A DNA stretch of 64,000 nt from positions 203,732 to 267,731 of the forward strand of contig NZ_NISX01000003.1 in assembly GCF_002591895.1 (NCBI RefSeq), given 5' to 3'. The notes under the pieces were generated by a model, which saw only the letters and a list, made by a program, of their open reading frames with translations, searched no databases and was not told the origin of the DNA. The position numbers and the translations under genes are program-made. Source of the stretch: Lacimicrobium alkaliphilum. Lineage in GTDB: Bacteria > Pseudomonadota > Gammaproteobacteria > Enterobacterales > Alteromonadaceae. Positions 48,448 to 58,732 of the stretch are shown here, one piece after another; the stretch's first letter is position 1; each line of letters opens with the position of its first letter.

Positions 48448-49971
48448 TTACTTCGACAACGCCAGGGATGGCACCAGTGGATTATAGGCCGCCGCCGCTA
48501 TCTGGCTGGCGATGGTCTCAATATCCGGCGAGAAGTAGCGGTCGTGGTCATAAAAGCCCACTTTTTCCCTGACCAGCGCATAGGCCTGCTCCAGTTTTGT
48601 ACTGGTTTTATGGGGACGACGGAAATCAATACCCTGAGCCACAGCCAGTAGCTCCACCGCCAGAATACCACGGGTATTTTCCGCCATATCTGCGAGCCGG
48701 CGTCCGGCAAACGTGGCCATCGATACGTGATCTTCCTGATTCGCGGAAGTCGGCAGGCTGTCTACCGAAGCCGGATGGGCCAGGCTCTTGTTTTCAGAGG
48801 CCAGTGCCGCTGCCGTGACCTGGGCCAGCATAAAGCCGGAATTCACCCCGCCGTTTTCCACCAGAAATGGGGGCAATTTACTCAGGTTACTGTCGATCAA
48901 AAGCGCGGTACGCCGCTCCGACAAGGCTCCGATTTCGGCAATTGCCAGCGCCAGGTTGTCGGCCGCAAAGGCCACCGGCTCGGCATGAAAGTTACCCCCG
49001 GAAATAATATCTTCACCAAACACCAGCGGGTTGTCCGTAACACCGTTAGCCTCTGCCAGTAAGATGTCTGCCGCATTGCGCATCTGGGTTAAACAGGCGC
49101 CCATTACCTGGGGCTGGCAGCGCAGTGAATAGGGATCCTGCACTTTTTCACAATCTTCATGAGACTGGCCGATTTCAGAGCTGTTACCTAACAGATCACG
49201 ATACGCCGCAGCCATATCTATCTGCCCCTGTTGCCCACGAGCCTCGTGAATGCGCGCATCAAAAGGTGCGCGACTGCCCATGGCCGCCTCCACACACATG
49301 GCGCCCGCCACCGTGGCGCTGACGAGCAGATCTTCAGCGGCAAACAGCCCCTGTAACGCAAAGGCGGTGGAGGCCTGGGTACCATTGAGCAGTGCCAATC
49401 CTTCTTTAGGGGCGAAAGTGAGTGCTTGCAAACCCGCAACATCAAGGCCTTGTTGCCCGGTGATGATCTCACCGCGATAACGTACATGACCTTCGCCCAT
49501 CAGCGGCATACTCATATGGGCCAGTGGTGCGAGGTCGCCGCTGGCACCCACCGAACCTTTTTTCGGCACACAGGGATAAACCTCAGCGTTTAGCAGCGCA
49601 ATCAGGTTTTCAATCACCTGCAAACGAATACCGGAGTAACCGCGTGACAGGCTGTTAATTTTCAGCAGCATCATCAGGCGCACACTGCTGTCATCCATCA
49701 GTTTGCCGGTACCGGCGGCGTGAGACAGCACAATGGAGCGCTGCAACAATTCCAGCTCTTCAGGTTTAATACGGGTATTGGCTAAAAGTCCGAAACCGGT
49801 ATTGATGCCATACACCACCCGGCCTTCATCCAGCACTTTTTGCACAGTCGCGGCCGATTCATTAATACCCGCTTTGGCACTTTCTGCCAGGGTGACACTG
49901 ACCGGGTTACGATCGGCCTGACGCAGGGTGGCCAGGTCTACTTTGCCCGGCTGTAAGTTAATGGTATGCAT
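48448..49971 (-). CDS. hutH: Histidine ammonia-lyase
   Basis: A 507-residue enzyme that deaminates histidine to urocanate, the first step of histidine breakdown. The MIO cofactor forms from Ala-Ser-Gly at 143-145 in [20 protein letters not shown] is near 54-61. The length matches Pseudomonas HutH (about 509). Its start overlaps the hutU stop by one base (TAATG), so hutC-hutU-hutH are cotranscribed on the minus strand, ending at repeat island 4. Confidence 0.96.
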   Translation of the reverse strand: MHTINLQPGKVDLATLRQADRNPVSVTLAESAKAGINESAATVQKVLDEGRVVYGINTGFGLLANTRIKPEELELLQRSIVLSHAAGTGKLMDDSSVRLMMLLKINSLSRGYSGIRLQVIENLIALLNAEVYPCVPKKGSVGASGDLAPLAHMSMPLMGEGHVRYRGEIITGQQGLDVAGLQALTFAPKEGLALLNGTQASTAFALQGLFAAEDLLVSATVAGAMCVEAAMGSRAPFDARIHEARGQQGQIDMAAAYRDLLGNSSEIGQSHEDCEKVQDPYSLRCQPQVMGACLTQMRNAADILLAEANGVTDNPLVFGEDIISGGNFHAEPVAFAADNLALAIAEIGALSERRTALLIDSNLSKLPPFLVENGGVNSGFMLAQVTAAALASENKSLAHPASVDSLPTSANQEDHVSMATFAGRRLADMAENTRGILAVELLAVAQGIDFRRPHKTSTKLEQAYALVREKVGFYDHDRYFSPDIETIASQIAAAAYNPLVPSLALSK

Positions 49972-51635
49972 TATTTATCCTCCAACATGGGCAGATCCAG
50001 GCCATTTTCTCTGGCGCAATTTTTAGCAATATCGTATCCGGCATCGGCATGGCGCATCACGCCGGTGGCCGGGTCGTTCCACAGCACCCGGCCCACCCGT
50101 TTAGCAGCGGCTTCAGTACCGTCACAGAGGATCACCACCCCGGCATGCTGGGAGAAGCCCATACCCACGCCGCCACCGTGATGCAGACTCACCCAGGTGG
50201 CGCCACCGGCGGTGCTGAGCAGCGCATTTAGCAGCGGCCAGTCAGAGACGGCATCGGAGCCATCCAGCATAGATTCGGTTTCACGATTGGGGCTGGCTAC
50301 TGAGCCGGAGTCCAGATGGTCACGGCCAATCACCACAGGCGCTTTAAGTTCGCCATTTTTAACCATCTCATTAAAGGCCAGTGCCACACGCGCCCGGTCT
50401 TTAAGACCGATCCAGCAGATACGGGCCGGCAGCCCCTGAAACTGAATGCGCTCGCGGGCCATATCCAGCCAGTTATGCAGATGGGCGTTATCGGGGATCA
50501 GCTCTTTGACCTTCTGATCGGTCTTGTAGATATCTTCAGGGTCGCCAGACAGTGCCGCCCAGCGGAACGGCCCTATACCTTCGCAGAACAGCGGGCGGAT
50601 ATAAGCAGGCACAAAGCCGGGGAAATCAAAGGCATTTTTAACACCCTCTTCAAACGCCATCTGGCGGATATTATTGCCATAATCCAGGGTGGCCGCACCG
50701 CGCTCCTGCAGGCTCAGCATGGCTTTAACCTGTACCGCCATGGACTGTTTAGCAGCCTTCACCACTGCCGCTTCATCTTTTGTACGCATTTGCGCCGCAT
50801 ATTCCATACTCCAGCCCTGGGGCAGGTAACCGTTTAACGGGTCATGGGCAGAAGTCTGGTCTGTAACCACATCCGGGGTGATATTGCGCTGTACAAGTTC
50901 GGCATAGACATCGGCTGCATTACCCAGCAACCCTACAGAAACCGGCGTTTCACTTTGCTCAATTATCTGCAAGGCGTCATCCAGCGAGGTGGCCTTTTGA
51001 TCTACATAACGGGTACGCAGACGAAAATCAATGCGGGTCTCGTCGCATTCCACCGCCAGCATCGAAAAACCGGCCATCGTCGCGGCCAAGGGCTGAGCAC
51101 CGCCCATGCCACCAAGCCCCCCAGTAAGTACCCACTTTCCTTTGGCTTCTCCACTGAAGTGCTTTTGTGCCACTGCACCGAAGGTTTCATAGGTTCCCTG
51201 AACAATGCCCTGACTGCCGATATAGATCCAGCTGCCAGCCGTCATCTGGCCGTACATCATCAGGCCTTTCTTATCCAGTTCGTTAAAATGCTCCCAGTTA
51301 GCCCAGTGTGGTACCAGATTGGAATTGGCGATCAGTACCCGCGGTGAATCGTTATGGGTTTTAAACACACCCACCGGCTTGCCGGACTGTACCAGTAAGG
51401 TTTCGTCATCTTCCAGGCGTTTGAGTACCTCGACGATTTTATCGAAACACTGCCAGTCTCGGGCGGCGCGGCCTATACCGCCATAAACCACCAGATCTTC
51501 CGGGCGTTCGGCCACATCCGGATCAAGGTTATTCATCAGCATGCGCAGTGCGGCTTCGCTCTGCCAGCTTTTGCAGCTTAACTGGCTGCCGTGGGGCGCG
51601 CGGATTGTGCGCGAAGGATCGTGTCTGTTGTGCAT
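49971..51635 (-). CDS. hutU: Urocanate hydratase
   Basis: A 554-residue NAD-dependent enzyme converting urocanate to imidazolonepropionate. [14 protein letters not shown] (about 173-186) is the NAD-binding loop and the glycine-rich [12 protein letters not shown] is in the C-terminal part. The ATG at 51635 ([16 protein letters not shown]) is chosen because homologues start there and GGAGAG precedes it; the open frame extends 35 codons further upstream inside hutC. It is the middle gene of hutC-hutU-hutH. Confidence 0.95.
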   Translation of the reverse strand: MHNRHDPSRTIRAPHGSQLSCKSWQSEAALRMLMNNLDPDVAERPEDLVVYGGIGRAARDWQCFDKIVEVLKRLEDDETLLVQSGKPVGVFKTHNDSPRVLIANSNLVPHWANWEHFNELDKKGLMMYGQMTAGSWIYIGSQGIVQGTYETFGAVAQKHFSGEAKGKWVLTGGLGGMGGAQPLAATMAGFSMLAVECDETRIDFRLRTRYVDQKATSLDDALQIIEQSETPVSVGLLGNAADVYAELVQRNITPDVVTDQTSAHDPLNGYLPQGWSMEYAAQMRTKDEAAVVKAAKQSMAVQVKAMLSLQERGAATLDYGNNIRQMAFEEGVKNAFDFPGFVPAYIRPLFCEGIGPFRWAALSGDPEDIYKTDQKVKELIPDNAHLHNWLDMARERIQFQGLPARICWIGLKDRARVALAFNEMVKNGELKAPVVIGRDHLDSGSVASPNRETESMLDGSDAVSDWPLLNALLSTAGGATWVSLHHGGGVGMGFSQHAGVVILCDGTEAAAKRVGRVLWNDPATGVMRHADAGYDIAKNCARENGLDLPMLEDK

Positions 51636-51649
51636 GGTTACTCTCCTGT

Positions 51650-52351
51650 TCAGGGCTGAAAGGTCAGATGACCCCCCAACTGATATTTGTCGCCCGGGTG
51701 GGTCAAAAGCGCGTGGCTGACGATACCCTCCCGGCTCCATGTGGTTCGGTGCAGGCGCAGGCAGGCGCTGTCTGCACCGATATGTAAATGCTGTTGGGCC
51801 AGATCGTCGGCCAGTACGGCTTCAACTTTGTGCTCGGCTTCGGTTAATGGCGCCACAGTACAGAGGTATTCGTGAGGCGTGGTTGCGGTAAAATCCTGGG
51901 CCAGATAATCCGGAGCCAGCGCCGGATTGATAAAACGCTGCTCAAGTTGCAGCGGAATATCGTCCTGCCAGTGACAAATCAGGCTGTAGAAAATCCTGTC
52001 ACCCACGTCGATTTTCAATTGCCTGGCAATTCCGGTGCTGGCCTCACGGCTACCCAGCTCTATCACCCGGGCCCGGTACTGATGGTCACGGGCACGGATC
52101 TCATCGGCGATATTGCGAATTTGCAGCATCGAAGACTGGTTTTTCAGACTCGCCACACAGGTTGCCGCCCCCTGAGTGCGGCTCAACACCCCCTGTTCGG
52201 CCAGCTCCTGCAACGCCCGGCGCGCGGTCATGCGGCTGACAGAAAAATGTTGTGCCAGCTGATTTTCTGAGGGCACAGCATCGCCCTCAGCCCAGTGACC
52301 GCCTTCGATTTTCTCCAGAATGTGGGCCTTAATTTGCTGATATTTACTCAT
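51650..52351 (-). CDS. hutC: Histidine utilisation repressor HutC
   Basis: A 233-residue GntR/HutC-family repressor: winged-helix domain about 1-70 ([30 protein letters not shown]) and a UTRA effector domain about 90-230. In the known system urocanate relieves repression. It lies 14 bases before hutU and probably autoregulates through the palindrome at 52483-52496. Confidence 0.92.
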   Translation of the reverse strand: MSKYQQIKAHILEKIEGGHWAEGDAVPSENQLAQHFSVSRMTARRALQELAEQGVLSRTQGAATCVASLKNQSSMLQIRNIADEIRARDHQYRARVIELGSREASTGIARQLKIDVGDRIFYSLICHWQDDIPLQLEQRFINPALAPDYLAQDFTATTPHEYLCTVAPLTEAEHKVEAVLADDLAQQHLHIGADSACLRLHRTTWSREGIVSHALLTHPGDKYQLGGHLTFQP

Positions 52352-52398
52352 CTGTTACGCCTGAAACTGTTTTGTAGTCTGGCACCAGCCAATTCCAA

Positions 52399-52432
52399 TC
52401 TTCGTGTTCCTTCGTGCTCTTCGTGGTGAATT
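52399..52432. repeat. TTCGTG-rich repeat in the hutC leader
   Basis: Three close copies of CTTCGTG (reading CTTCGTGTTC, CTTCGTGCTC, CTTCGTGGTG) lie just upstream of hutC. This resembles one arm of a dispersed CACGAAG-type repeat. No second arm is seen, so it may be a truncated copy. Confidence 0.45.
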
Positions 52433-52482
52433 CGATCTGCAAATTTTTACTCGCGAATGTCCGAATAAAATGCCAGAATCAA

Positions 52483-52496
52483 CTTGTCTATACAAG
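52483..52496. promoter_or_regulatory. HutC operator
   Basis: The near-perfect palindrome CTTGT-CTAT-ACAAG lies midway between divergent hutC and hutI. It matches the known TTGTATATACAA-like sites bound by HutC. One site here could repress both directions. Confidence 0.75.
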
Positions 52497-52566
52497 ATGC
52501 TTAATTAAAAAATAGACTAATCTGACTATCAGGTAAAGCTATTCAGAAATAAAACAGGAGAACACC

Positions 52567-53799
52567 ATGGCTGACGCGCTGCATGCCGAGCTGATTCTGA
52601 CCAACGCCAATCTCGCCACCATGAGCGATAACGGCGAGCCTTATGGCATCGTTACAGAGGCCTCGGTGGTCATTGGTGAGGGCAGAATTCAATGGGCAGG
52701 CAAAGCCAGCGATATGCCTGAATTTGCCGCCTCAACCACCATTCACGATTGCCAGGGCCAGTGGCTGCTACCGGGTTTTATTGATTGCCATACCCACCTG
52801 GTATTTGCCGGTAACCGCGCCGATGAATTTGAACAGCGCCTGCAGGGGGTCAGCTATGCCGAGATTGCCCGCGCCGGTGGCGGCATTCGCCGCACCGTAA
52901 CTGCCACCAGAGCCGCCAGTGAATCAGAATTACTGGAACTAACGCTCAGACGAGCCCGCACCCTGCTTAAACAGGGCGTAACCTGCATTGAGATTAAATC
53001 CGGTTATGGCCTGGATACTGCCACCGAACTGAAAATGCTGCGGGTTGCCCGCCAGGTTGAACAGCATTTGCCGGTAACAGTACGCACCACCTTTCTCGGT
53101 GCCCATGCTCTGCCTGCGGAATACCAGGACGATGCCGGGGGCTATATTGAACTGGTGTGCAACGACATGCTGCCAAAGTTGGCAGAGGAAAATCTGGCCG
53201 ATGCGGTGGATGTGTTTTGTGAAAATATCGGCTTTAACCGCGCACAAACCGAAAAGGTATTCAGCAAAGCCAGTGAGCTTGGCCTGCCGGTAAAGCTGCA
53301 TGCGGAGCAGCTTTCCAACTTAGGTGGCAGTGAACTGGCAGCAAGCTTTAAGGCCTTGTCAGTGGATCATATCGAGTATCTTGACGAGGAAGGGGTTAAG
53401 GCCATTGCCACAAGCGGTACGGTCGCCACCCTGCTGCCCGGCGCCTTTTATTATTTAAAAGAAACCCGCAAACCGCCTGTTGATTTACTGCGCCAATATA
53501 CGGTGCCCATGGCCATTGCCACGGATTTTAACCCCGGCTCGTCGCCCATCTGCAACCTGCCGCTGATGCTGAATATGGCCTGCACCCTGTTTGCGCTGAC
53601 CCCGGAAGAGGCCCTGCGCGGCATCACCATCAACGCAGCAAAAGCCTTGGGGTTGCAAGCACACATTGGCAGCCTGGAAACGGGCAAAATGGCCAACATA
53701 CTGCAGCTGGATATCAGCCACCCTAATCAACTGGCGTATGAAATCGGAATCGACCCGGTCACCCAAATCTGGCATCAGGGTAAGATGGTAACACCCTAA
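52567..53799 (+). CDS. hutI: Imidazolonepropionase
   Basis: A 410-residue amidohydrolase-fold enzyme that opens imidazolonepropionate to N-formimidoyl-glutamate. The metal motif DCHTHLVFAG is at about 73-82. Later ligands are in KLHAEQL (about 243) and DFNPGSSP (about 321-328). AGGAG precedes the ATG. It is divergent from hutC and shares the control region. The final enzyme, HutG, appears to be encoded at 30252-31265. Confidence 0.95.
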   Translation: MADALHAELILTNANLATMSDNGEPYGIVTEASVVIGEGRIQWAGKASDMPEFAASTTIHDCQGQWLLPGFIDCHTHLVFAGNRADEFEQRLQGVSYAEIARAGGGIRRTVTATRAASESELLELTLRRARTLLKQGVTCIEIKSGYGLDTATELKMLRVARQVEQHLPVTVRTTFLGAHALPAEYQDDAGGYIELVCNDMLPKLAEENLADAVDVFCENIGFNRAQTEKVFSKASELGLPVKLHAEQLSNLGGSELAASFKALSVDHIEYLDEEGVKAIATSGTVATLLPGAFYYLKETRKPPVDLLRQYTVPMAIATDFNPGSSPICNLPLMLNMACTLFALTPEEALRGITINAAKALGLQAHIGSLETGKMANILQLDISHPNQLAYEIGIDPVTQIWHQGKMVTP

Positions 53800-54216
<417 letters not shown>

Positions 54217-56325
54217 ATGCGTATTGTTGTTTGGGGTGTATTACTTGGACTGTTATTCGGTTGCTCGGAACCACCGGCTTCATCCGAAGTAAAACAGGCG
54301 TCGCCCTCAGCTGAAATAAAACAAGCTCTGCCCATAGCCGAGATAAAAACACACCGCTATACGGTAATGCTTAATGGCAATAAGGTCGGCCATCTGCACG
54401 CGACTCATCAATTTCATGCGTTTCGCCCGGACAGCGATATCAAGGTAAGTTTTGACTTTAAAAGCAATGGCCGCGGCCCGGCCTATCAGGAACAGATAAA
54501 GCTGGACTCGCAGGGTATTCCACAAAGCTGGCAGATCAGCGGCAATACCACCTTTGGTAACCCCGTCGAAGAGCAGATGCAAACTTATAACGGCCTGGCC
54601 ACCTGGCAGGACGCCACCGGCAGCGGAGAAGCCAGCCTGACCCAACCGGCCTTATATGTGCCGCAAAACAGCAGCCCCTATCAGACCTATGTGCTCGCCC
54701 ATGCCTTGTTACAAACAGATTCACAGCGCATGGAGGCATTACCAGCAGGCAGTCTGTCGCTGGAAAAACTGGAAAGCCTGCGTGCCAGTGGTACAGATGG
54801 CGAGGTAAACATCAGCACTTATGCCCTGGCCGGTGCCGATATTGACCCGGATTACCTGATTCTGGATGACAACCATCAGTTTTTTGCCTTTATCCACCCG
54901 CGTTTTATTGTTATCCGCGAAGGCTTTGAGGAAGAAGAAGCACGCCTGCGTAAGCTGGCCGCTAACTATTCTACTGAGCGTTTCGAGAGCCTGCAGGCCG
55001 AGTTTGCCCACGACTATAACGGGCCGGTGCGGATCACCAATGTACGGGTTTTTGAGCCCGAAAACCTGGCGCTTTCAGAGCCGGTTTCCGTGGTGGTTGA
55101 GGATGGCCGTATCGCACAGATTTCTGCGGCTGATGCACCGGCGCAACCCGGTGAAACCCTGATTAACGGCGGTGGGGGCACGTTGGTGCCCGGCCTGTAC
55201 GATATGCATGGTCATACCGGCGATGATGATGGCCTGATGAATGTACTGGCTGGCGTAACCTCGATTCGGGATATGGGGAATTCTCTGGATGTACTCAGTG
55301 AGCTTATTGAGAAAATAGACGACGGCATTCTGGCCGGGCCGCGCATTACCCGTTATGGCATGATTGAAGGGAAGAGCCCGTCGAACAACAACAACGGCAT
55401 TCTGGTGGAAACTCAGGAGCAGGCACTGGATGCGGTGAGAACCTATGCTGATCGCGGCTTTCCCGGTGTGAAGATCTATAACAGCATGAAGGGTGAATGG
55501 GTGCCGGCCATTGCGGAACTGGCAAAAAGCCTGAATATGCGGGTGAGCGGCCATGTACCGGCATTTTCCAATGCCAATGAAATGATTCAGGCGGGCTACA
55601 ACGAGCTGACCCATATTAACCAGGTAATGCTTGGCTGGGTGCTGGAGCCCGATGAAGACACCCGCACCCTGCTCAGACTGACGGCACTGGATCGTTTACC
55701 AAAACTCGACTTAAACAGCGAGCCGGTACAAAAAACGCTGGATCTGATGGTAGAAAACAATGTGGCCATTGACCCCACCCTGGCCATCCACGAATACCTG
55801 CTGCTGTCTCGCAATGGCGAAATCCGCGCCGGGGTTAAAGACTACATTGAACATATGCCCCCCGGCGTGCAACGCAGCGCCAAAGTGTCGCTGGCAAAAA
55901 TAGAAGGCCCTGAGCAGGACGCTGCCTATCGCGGTGCTTACGAACAAATTCTGCATACCCTGAAAATGATGAAAGAGCGGGGCATTCTGATTGTGCCGGG
56001 TACGGATCTGGGCGGCGCGTTTAACCTGCATCGCGAACTGGAGCTATACCAGCAATTCGGCTTCAGCGCTGCAGAAGTACTGAAGCTCGGCAGTTACGAT
56101 ATGGCACGCTACTTAGGCCATGAAAACCGGGGCAGCATCACACCGGGTAACTACGCCGACTTTTTCCTGGTGCCGGGTAACCCTGTGGAGGATATAAAAG
56201 CCATTAAAACCGTCAGTATGGTATCGCGGGGCGGAACCTTCTATTACCCCAGCGAGGTATACCCGCAGCTTGGTATTAAGCCCTTTACCGAAAAGCCCGA
56301 AGTCAAAGCAGCCAGCGCACTGTAG
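54217..56325 (+). CDS. Lipoprotein amidohydrolase
   Basis: A 702-residue secreted lipoprotein (lipobox LLFGCSE at about 9-15). The first roughly 270 residues are an unrecognised region, perhaps a beta-rich domain. The rest is an amidohydrolase domain: metal motif DMHGH near 329-333, VKIYNSMKG near 420 (candidate carbamylated lysine), SGHVPAF, THINQV and a C-terminal PGTDLGG. It resembles Xaa-Pro dipeptidase/imidazolonepropionase-like amidohydrolases. The ATG at 54217 has GGAG upstream; the open frame from 54166 is not used. Substrate unknown. Confidence 0.82.
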   Translation: MRIVVWGVLLGLLFGCSEPPASSEVKQASPSAEIKQALPIAEIKTHRYTVMLNGNKVGHLHATHQFHAFRPDSDIKVSFDFKSNGRGPAYQEQIKLDSQGIPQSWQISGNTTFGNPVEEQMQTYNGLATWQDATGSGEASLTQPALYVPQNSSPYQTYVLAHALLQTDSQRMEALPAGSLSLEKLESLRASGTDGEVNISTYALAGADIDPDYLILDDNHQFFAFIHPRFIVIREGFEEEEARLRKLAANYSTERFESLQAEFAHDYNGPVRITNVRVFEPENLALSEPVSVVVEDGRIAQISAADAPAQPGETLINGGGGTLVPGLYDMHGHTGDDDGLMNVLAGVTSIRDMGNSLDVLSELIEKIDDGILAGPRITRYGMIEGKSPSNNNNGILVETQEQALDAVRTYADRGFPGVKIYNSMKGEWVPAIAELAKSLNMRVSGHVPAFSNANEMIQAGYNELTHINQVMLGWVLEPDEDTRTLLRLTALDRLPKLDLNSEPVQKTLDLMVENNVAIDPTLAIHEYLLLSRNGEIRAGVKDYIEHMPPGVQRSAKVSLAKIEGPEQDAAYRGAYEQILHTLKMMKERGILIVPGTDLGGAFNLHRELELYQQFGFSAAEVLKLGSYDMARYLGHENRGSITPGNYADFFLVPGNPVEDIKAIKTVSMVSRGGTFYYPSEVYPQLGIKPFTEKPEVKAASAL

Positions 56326-56543
56326 TAGAGTTATTCTCGCAAAGGGCAGCAAGGGACTGAAAAGTTACCTGTCGTCCTGATGAAAATCAGGACCTTTATG
56401 GGATAAAGATAACCCCTCATCCTGTATGGGTGCCCCGCCGATGGCTAATTCCGATCTCGCAGCGGCGCAAAGACGCGGAGGATTAAAATCGCTTTTCTCA
56501 GCGACTCTGCGCTTCCGCGAGATCCAAAAATCTGAGCGACATA
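56326..56543. repeat. Intergenic repeat island 6
   Basis: No gene between the convergent amidohydrolase and intI. It contains the 32-base hairpin element 56371-56402, an exact inverted copy of 48217-48248, and a TCTCGCAGCGGCGC palindrome at 56455-56523, related to 48131-48194. The two elements have the same order as at 48 kb but inverted, so they are one composite repeat. Confidence 0.8.
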
Positions 56544-57509
56544 TCATAAGTGCGAAAACGGGCTTACTACCCCATGGCCACCGCGCTGCAGAATATGGGT
56601 ATAAATTTGCGTAGTGCGCAAGTCTGCATGGCCCAGCTGATCCTGCACCGTGCGAATATCTGCACCCGATTGCAATAAATGGGTCGCAAACGAGTGGCGC
56701 AGCGTATGCGGGGTAACATGCTTTTTAATCCCCGCCTGCCGCACCGCCCGGCGCACCGCCTTCTGGATTGAGGTTTCATCAATATGATGGCGGCGTACTG
56801 TGGCCATTTCAGGGTCCACCGACAACTGGCGGCTGGGAAACAAATACTGCCAGCCCAGTTGGCTTTTGGATTGCGGATATTTGATTCTTAACCTGTGCGG
56901 CATCCACACCCCGGCATAATGGGGGTTGGCTAAATCCGCATGCAGATACTGCTCAACCAAAGCCGTCTGGCGGCGTAAATCCGGAATTAACTCACTGGCC
57001 AGAGTGACGACCCGATGTTTGCCGCCCTTACCATTCCAGACCCGCACCGACTTATAATCGAAATCAATATCCTGTACCCGCAAACGAACCGACTCCATCA
57101 GCCGCAACCCACTGCCATATAACAATGAAACCGGCAGTTTGTGCTGAGCCGGTATATGGGCCAATAACTGACGTACTTCCTGTGATGTTAACACCACAGG
57201 CAATTTCTGCTGGCGCTGACTTTTCACAAAATTCAGCTTCAGGCTCAGTGGCTGTTTAATAATCTCGTTATACAGAAACACCAGCGCGTTAAGCGCCGAG
57301 GCCTGAGTGCCTGCTGCCACATCCAGCTCATTGACCAGATGATTCAGATACAGCTCCACCTCTGTATCACCCATCTGCACCGGATGACGCATCTGATGAA
57401 AATGAATAAAACTGCTAATCCATTTGATATAGGTTTCGATAGTCCGCTTGGCATAGCGGCGGACGTACATCTGCTCGGCAACGGATTTAAGAAAAAGGGA
57501 CTTTGCCAT
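56544..57509 (-). CDS. intI: Integron integrase IntI
   Basis: A 321-residue tyrosine recombinase that moves cassettes at attI and attC. SAM-like core-binding domain about 1-90; catalytic domain about 105-315. Catalytic residues are the Arg in GSGLRLMES, the Lys in GKGGKHR, HTLRHSFATHLL, LGHADLRTTQIYTH (His and Tyr). The extra patch between boxes 2 and 3, with LFPS and RRHHID, is specific to integron integrases. The ATG at 57509 has GGAAG before it; the open frame extends upstream to 57617. A LexA box lies just upstream. It reads away from the cassettes, as usual. Confidence 0.95.
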   Translation of the reverse strand: MAKSLFLKSVAEQMYVRRYAKRTIETYIKWISSFIHFHQMRHPVQMGDTEVELYLNHLVNELDVAAGTQASALNALVFLYNEIIKQPLSLKLNFVKSQRQQKLPVVLTSQEVRQLLAHIPAQHKLPVSLLYGSGLRLMESVRLRVQDIDFDYKSVRVWNGKGGKHRVVTLASELIPDLRRQTALVEQYLHADLANPHYAGVWMPHRLRIKYPQSKSQLGWQYLFPSRQLSVDPEMATVRRHHIDETSIQKAVRRAVRQAGIKKHVTPHTLRHSFATHLLQSGADIRTVQDQLGHADLRTTQIYTHILQRGGHGVVSPFSHL

Positions 57510-57527
57510 ATCAGCACTTCCATAATA

Positions 57528-57543
57528 CTGTATATTAATACAG
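57528..57543. promoter_or_regulatory. LexA (SOS) box of intI
   Basis: CTGT-ATATTAAT-ACAG has both perfect half-sites and the A+T core of the SOS box, with the flanking TA as in the consensus. It lies 19 bases upstream of the intI start codon, with a possible -10 (TATTAT, minus strand) just downstream. This indicates induction of the integrase by DNA damage, as known for other integrons. Confidence 0.9.
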
Positions 57544-57639
57544 TTATAGACCTGATTCCGACGAAGAGCAAGGCAATAGAAAACTTCTGGCTTTTCCCGC
57601 ACTTTCCCGCCCACCACCCTAAAAAGCGCCCCTGCAGTG

Positions 57640-57730
57640 GAATCGGCAAAGTAAACATGCTACAAAAACCAAAACAAGGAAGTCTTCCGCACTTAATCAC
57701 GGAATCCTTCCAGCTATGAAACTGTTAGGC
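57640..57730 (+). other. attI recombination site
   Basis: The core GTTAGGC at 57724-57730 stands directly before the first cassette, so cleavage falls after its G. The boundary on the intI side is a guess, since attI sites vary. No convincing Pc promoter could be picked out by eye in this stretch. Confidence 0.65.
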
Positions 57731-57737
57731 ATCAAGC

Positions 57738-58190
57738 ATGAAATACATTGAGCTAATCGGGATTTCATTAAAAAGCGATATCCTACTGGATCTATTTGAA
57801 ACCTATGATGTTGATGTGGTCTACAGATACGATAGAAATCATGAAGGTATGGATGATGAGTTCACTGCTGAGATACCTGATATGGGGCTAGAGTTTCTGT
57901 TCAATTCATCTCAGGAACTTACCACTCTATTTATGAGAAATGTCAAACACAGTGGGTTTAATCCATTCGATGACCCAGACCCAAGACGTGTACCATTCAA
58001 TACAGGTATCGAAGCAATGGAATGGGCTAAAGAACAATCCATTGATGCTCAATATCAGGAGTCAAAAACTGATCCTCTCTTCGGCGAAATACCAGAATGG
58101 GTTAAGTTAAACTTTGAAACATTTTTCATTCACTATCAATTTGAAAACGGCTCAGTGACAATGGTTACGCTCCAGGCACAAAATGCCTAA
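57738..58190 (+). CDS. Cassette 1: unknown acidic protein
   Basis: A 150-residue soluble, acidic protein with no recognised family. It opens MKYIELIGISLKSDILLDLFETYDVDVVYRYD and has a Pro/Asp-rich centre (FDDPDPRRVPFNTG). It resembles small immunity-like or DUF proteins only in style. As the first cassette it would be the best expressed from an attI promoter. Its TAA stop is part of the attC R'' box. Confidence 0.7.
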   Translation: MKYIELIGISLKSDILLDLFETYDVDVVYRYDRNHEGMDDEFTAEIPDMGLEFLFNSSQELTTLFMRNVKHSGFNPFDDPDPRRVPFNTGIEAMEWAKEQSIDAQYQESKTDPLFGEIPEWVKLNFETFFIHYQFENGSVTMVTLQAQNA

Positions 58191-58295
58191 CAAGGCCGTG
58201 CACAGCGAGCAATTTTTCCGTCGTTTTTTAGTGGCGGTCGCTACGCTGCCACAAAAAAATAACTCCAAAATTGCCGCGTGACGGCGGCGTTATGA
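58185..58295 (+). other. attC site 1
   Basis: R'' box GCCTAAC at 58185, R' box GTTATGA at 58289-58295, about 111 bases with complementary ends (CAAGGCCGTG...GGCGGCGTT). The centre has imperfect inverted complementarity as expected for a folded attC. Confidence 0.85.
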
Positions 58296-58315
58296 AACCT
58301 AAAGGAGCTCCCACT

Positions 58316-58636
58316 ATGGATAATGAAGTAAAACCCTCATATAAGATCTCAACTCGAATTTGGTGGAATATCACTTGGAAGACTGTTTTATTTGGTATTC
58401 CTTTCTCATTTGTAGGCGGCTTAATTGGAGCAATGGTGGGATTGGTCGCGACTGGTGGAAATGATCCATTAGCGAATCAAATAGGCTCTATAGCTTCTGG
58501 ATTAGCTGTAGTGCCTATCGCAATATGGGTTATTGGCTCTAGCTTAAATGAAACATATGGGAAATACCGTGTATCACTGACCGAAGTGAAAGAGTCAAGC
58601 AAAGATCTTACAGATAATGAAGCTACGGTTTCATAA
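58316..58636 (+). CDS. Cassette 2: small two-helix membrane protein
   Basis: A 106-residue protein with two membrane helices (about 20-46 and 60-78), the first rich in Gly (GGLIGAMVG), and a charged C-terminal tail. No family recognised. AAAGGAG lies 8 bases before the ATG at 58316, which rules out the longer frame from 58271. The stop codon is within the attC R'' box. Confidence 0.7.
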   Translation: MDNEVKPSYKISTRIWWNITWKTVLFGIPFSFVGGLIGAMVGLVATGGNDPLANQIGSIASGLAVVPIAIWVIGSSLNETYGKYRVSLTEVKESSKDLTDNEATVS

Positions 58637-58717
58637 CAAGTGCAACCAGGCAGGGACAAATACTCGCTGGGCTTCGCCCAAAAGCGCTCGCATTTGCCCC
58701 TGTTGCAAGCGTTATAT
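58631..58717 (+). other. attC site 2
   Basis: R'' TCATAAC at 58631-58637, R' GTTATAT at 58711-58717, 87 bases. Strong central hairpin TGGGC-TTC-GCCCA and complementary arms CAGGGACAAATAC / the reverse region GCATTTGCCCCTG. Confidence 0.85.
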
Positions 58718-58732
58718 GCCACAGGGAGGATC

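Noticed and set aside
48291-48572. 93-residue open frame in repeat island 4
   Set aside because: It is made of palindromic repeats plus antisense hutH and has no homology-like features.
57510-57617. 36-codon N-terminal extension of IntI
   Set aside because: It would contain the LexA box and promoter region; the ATG at 57509 has a ribosome site and fits family length.
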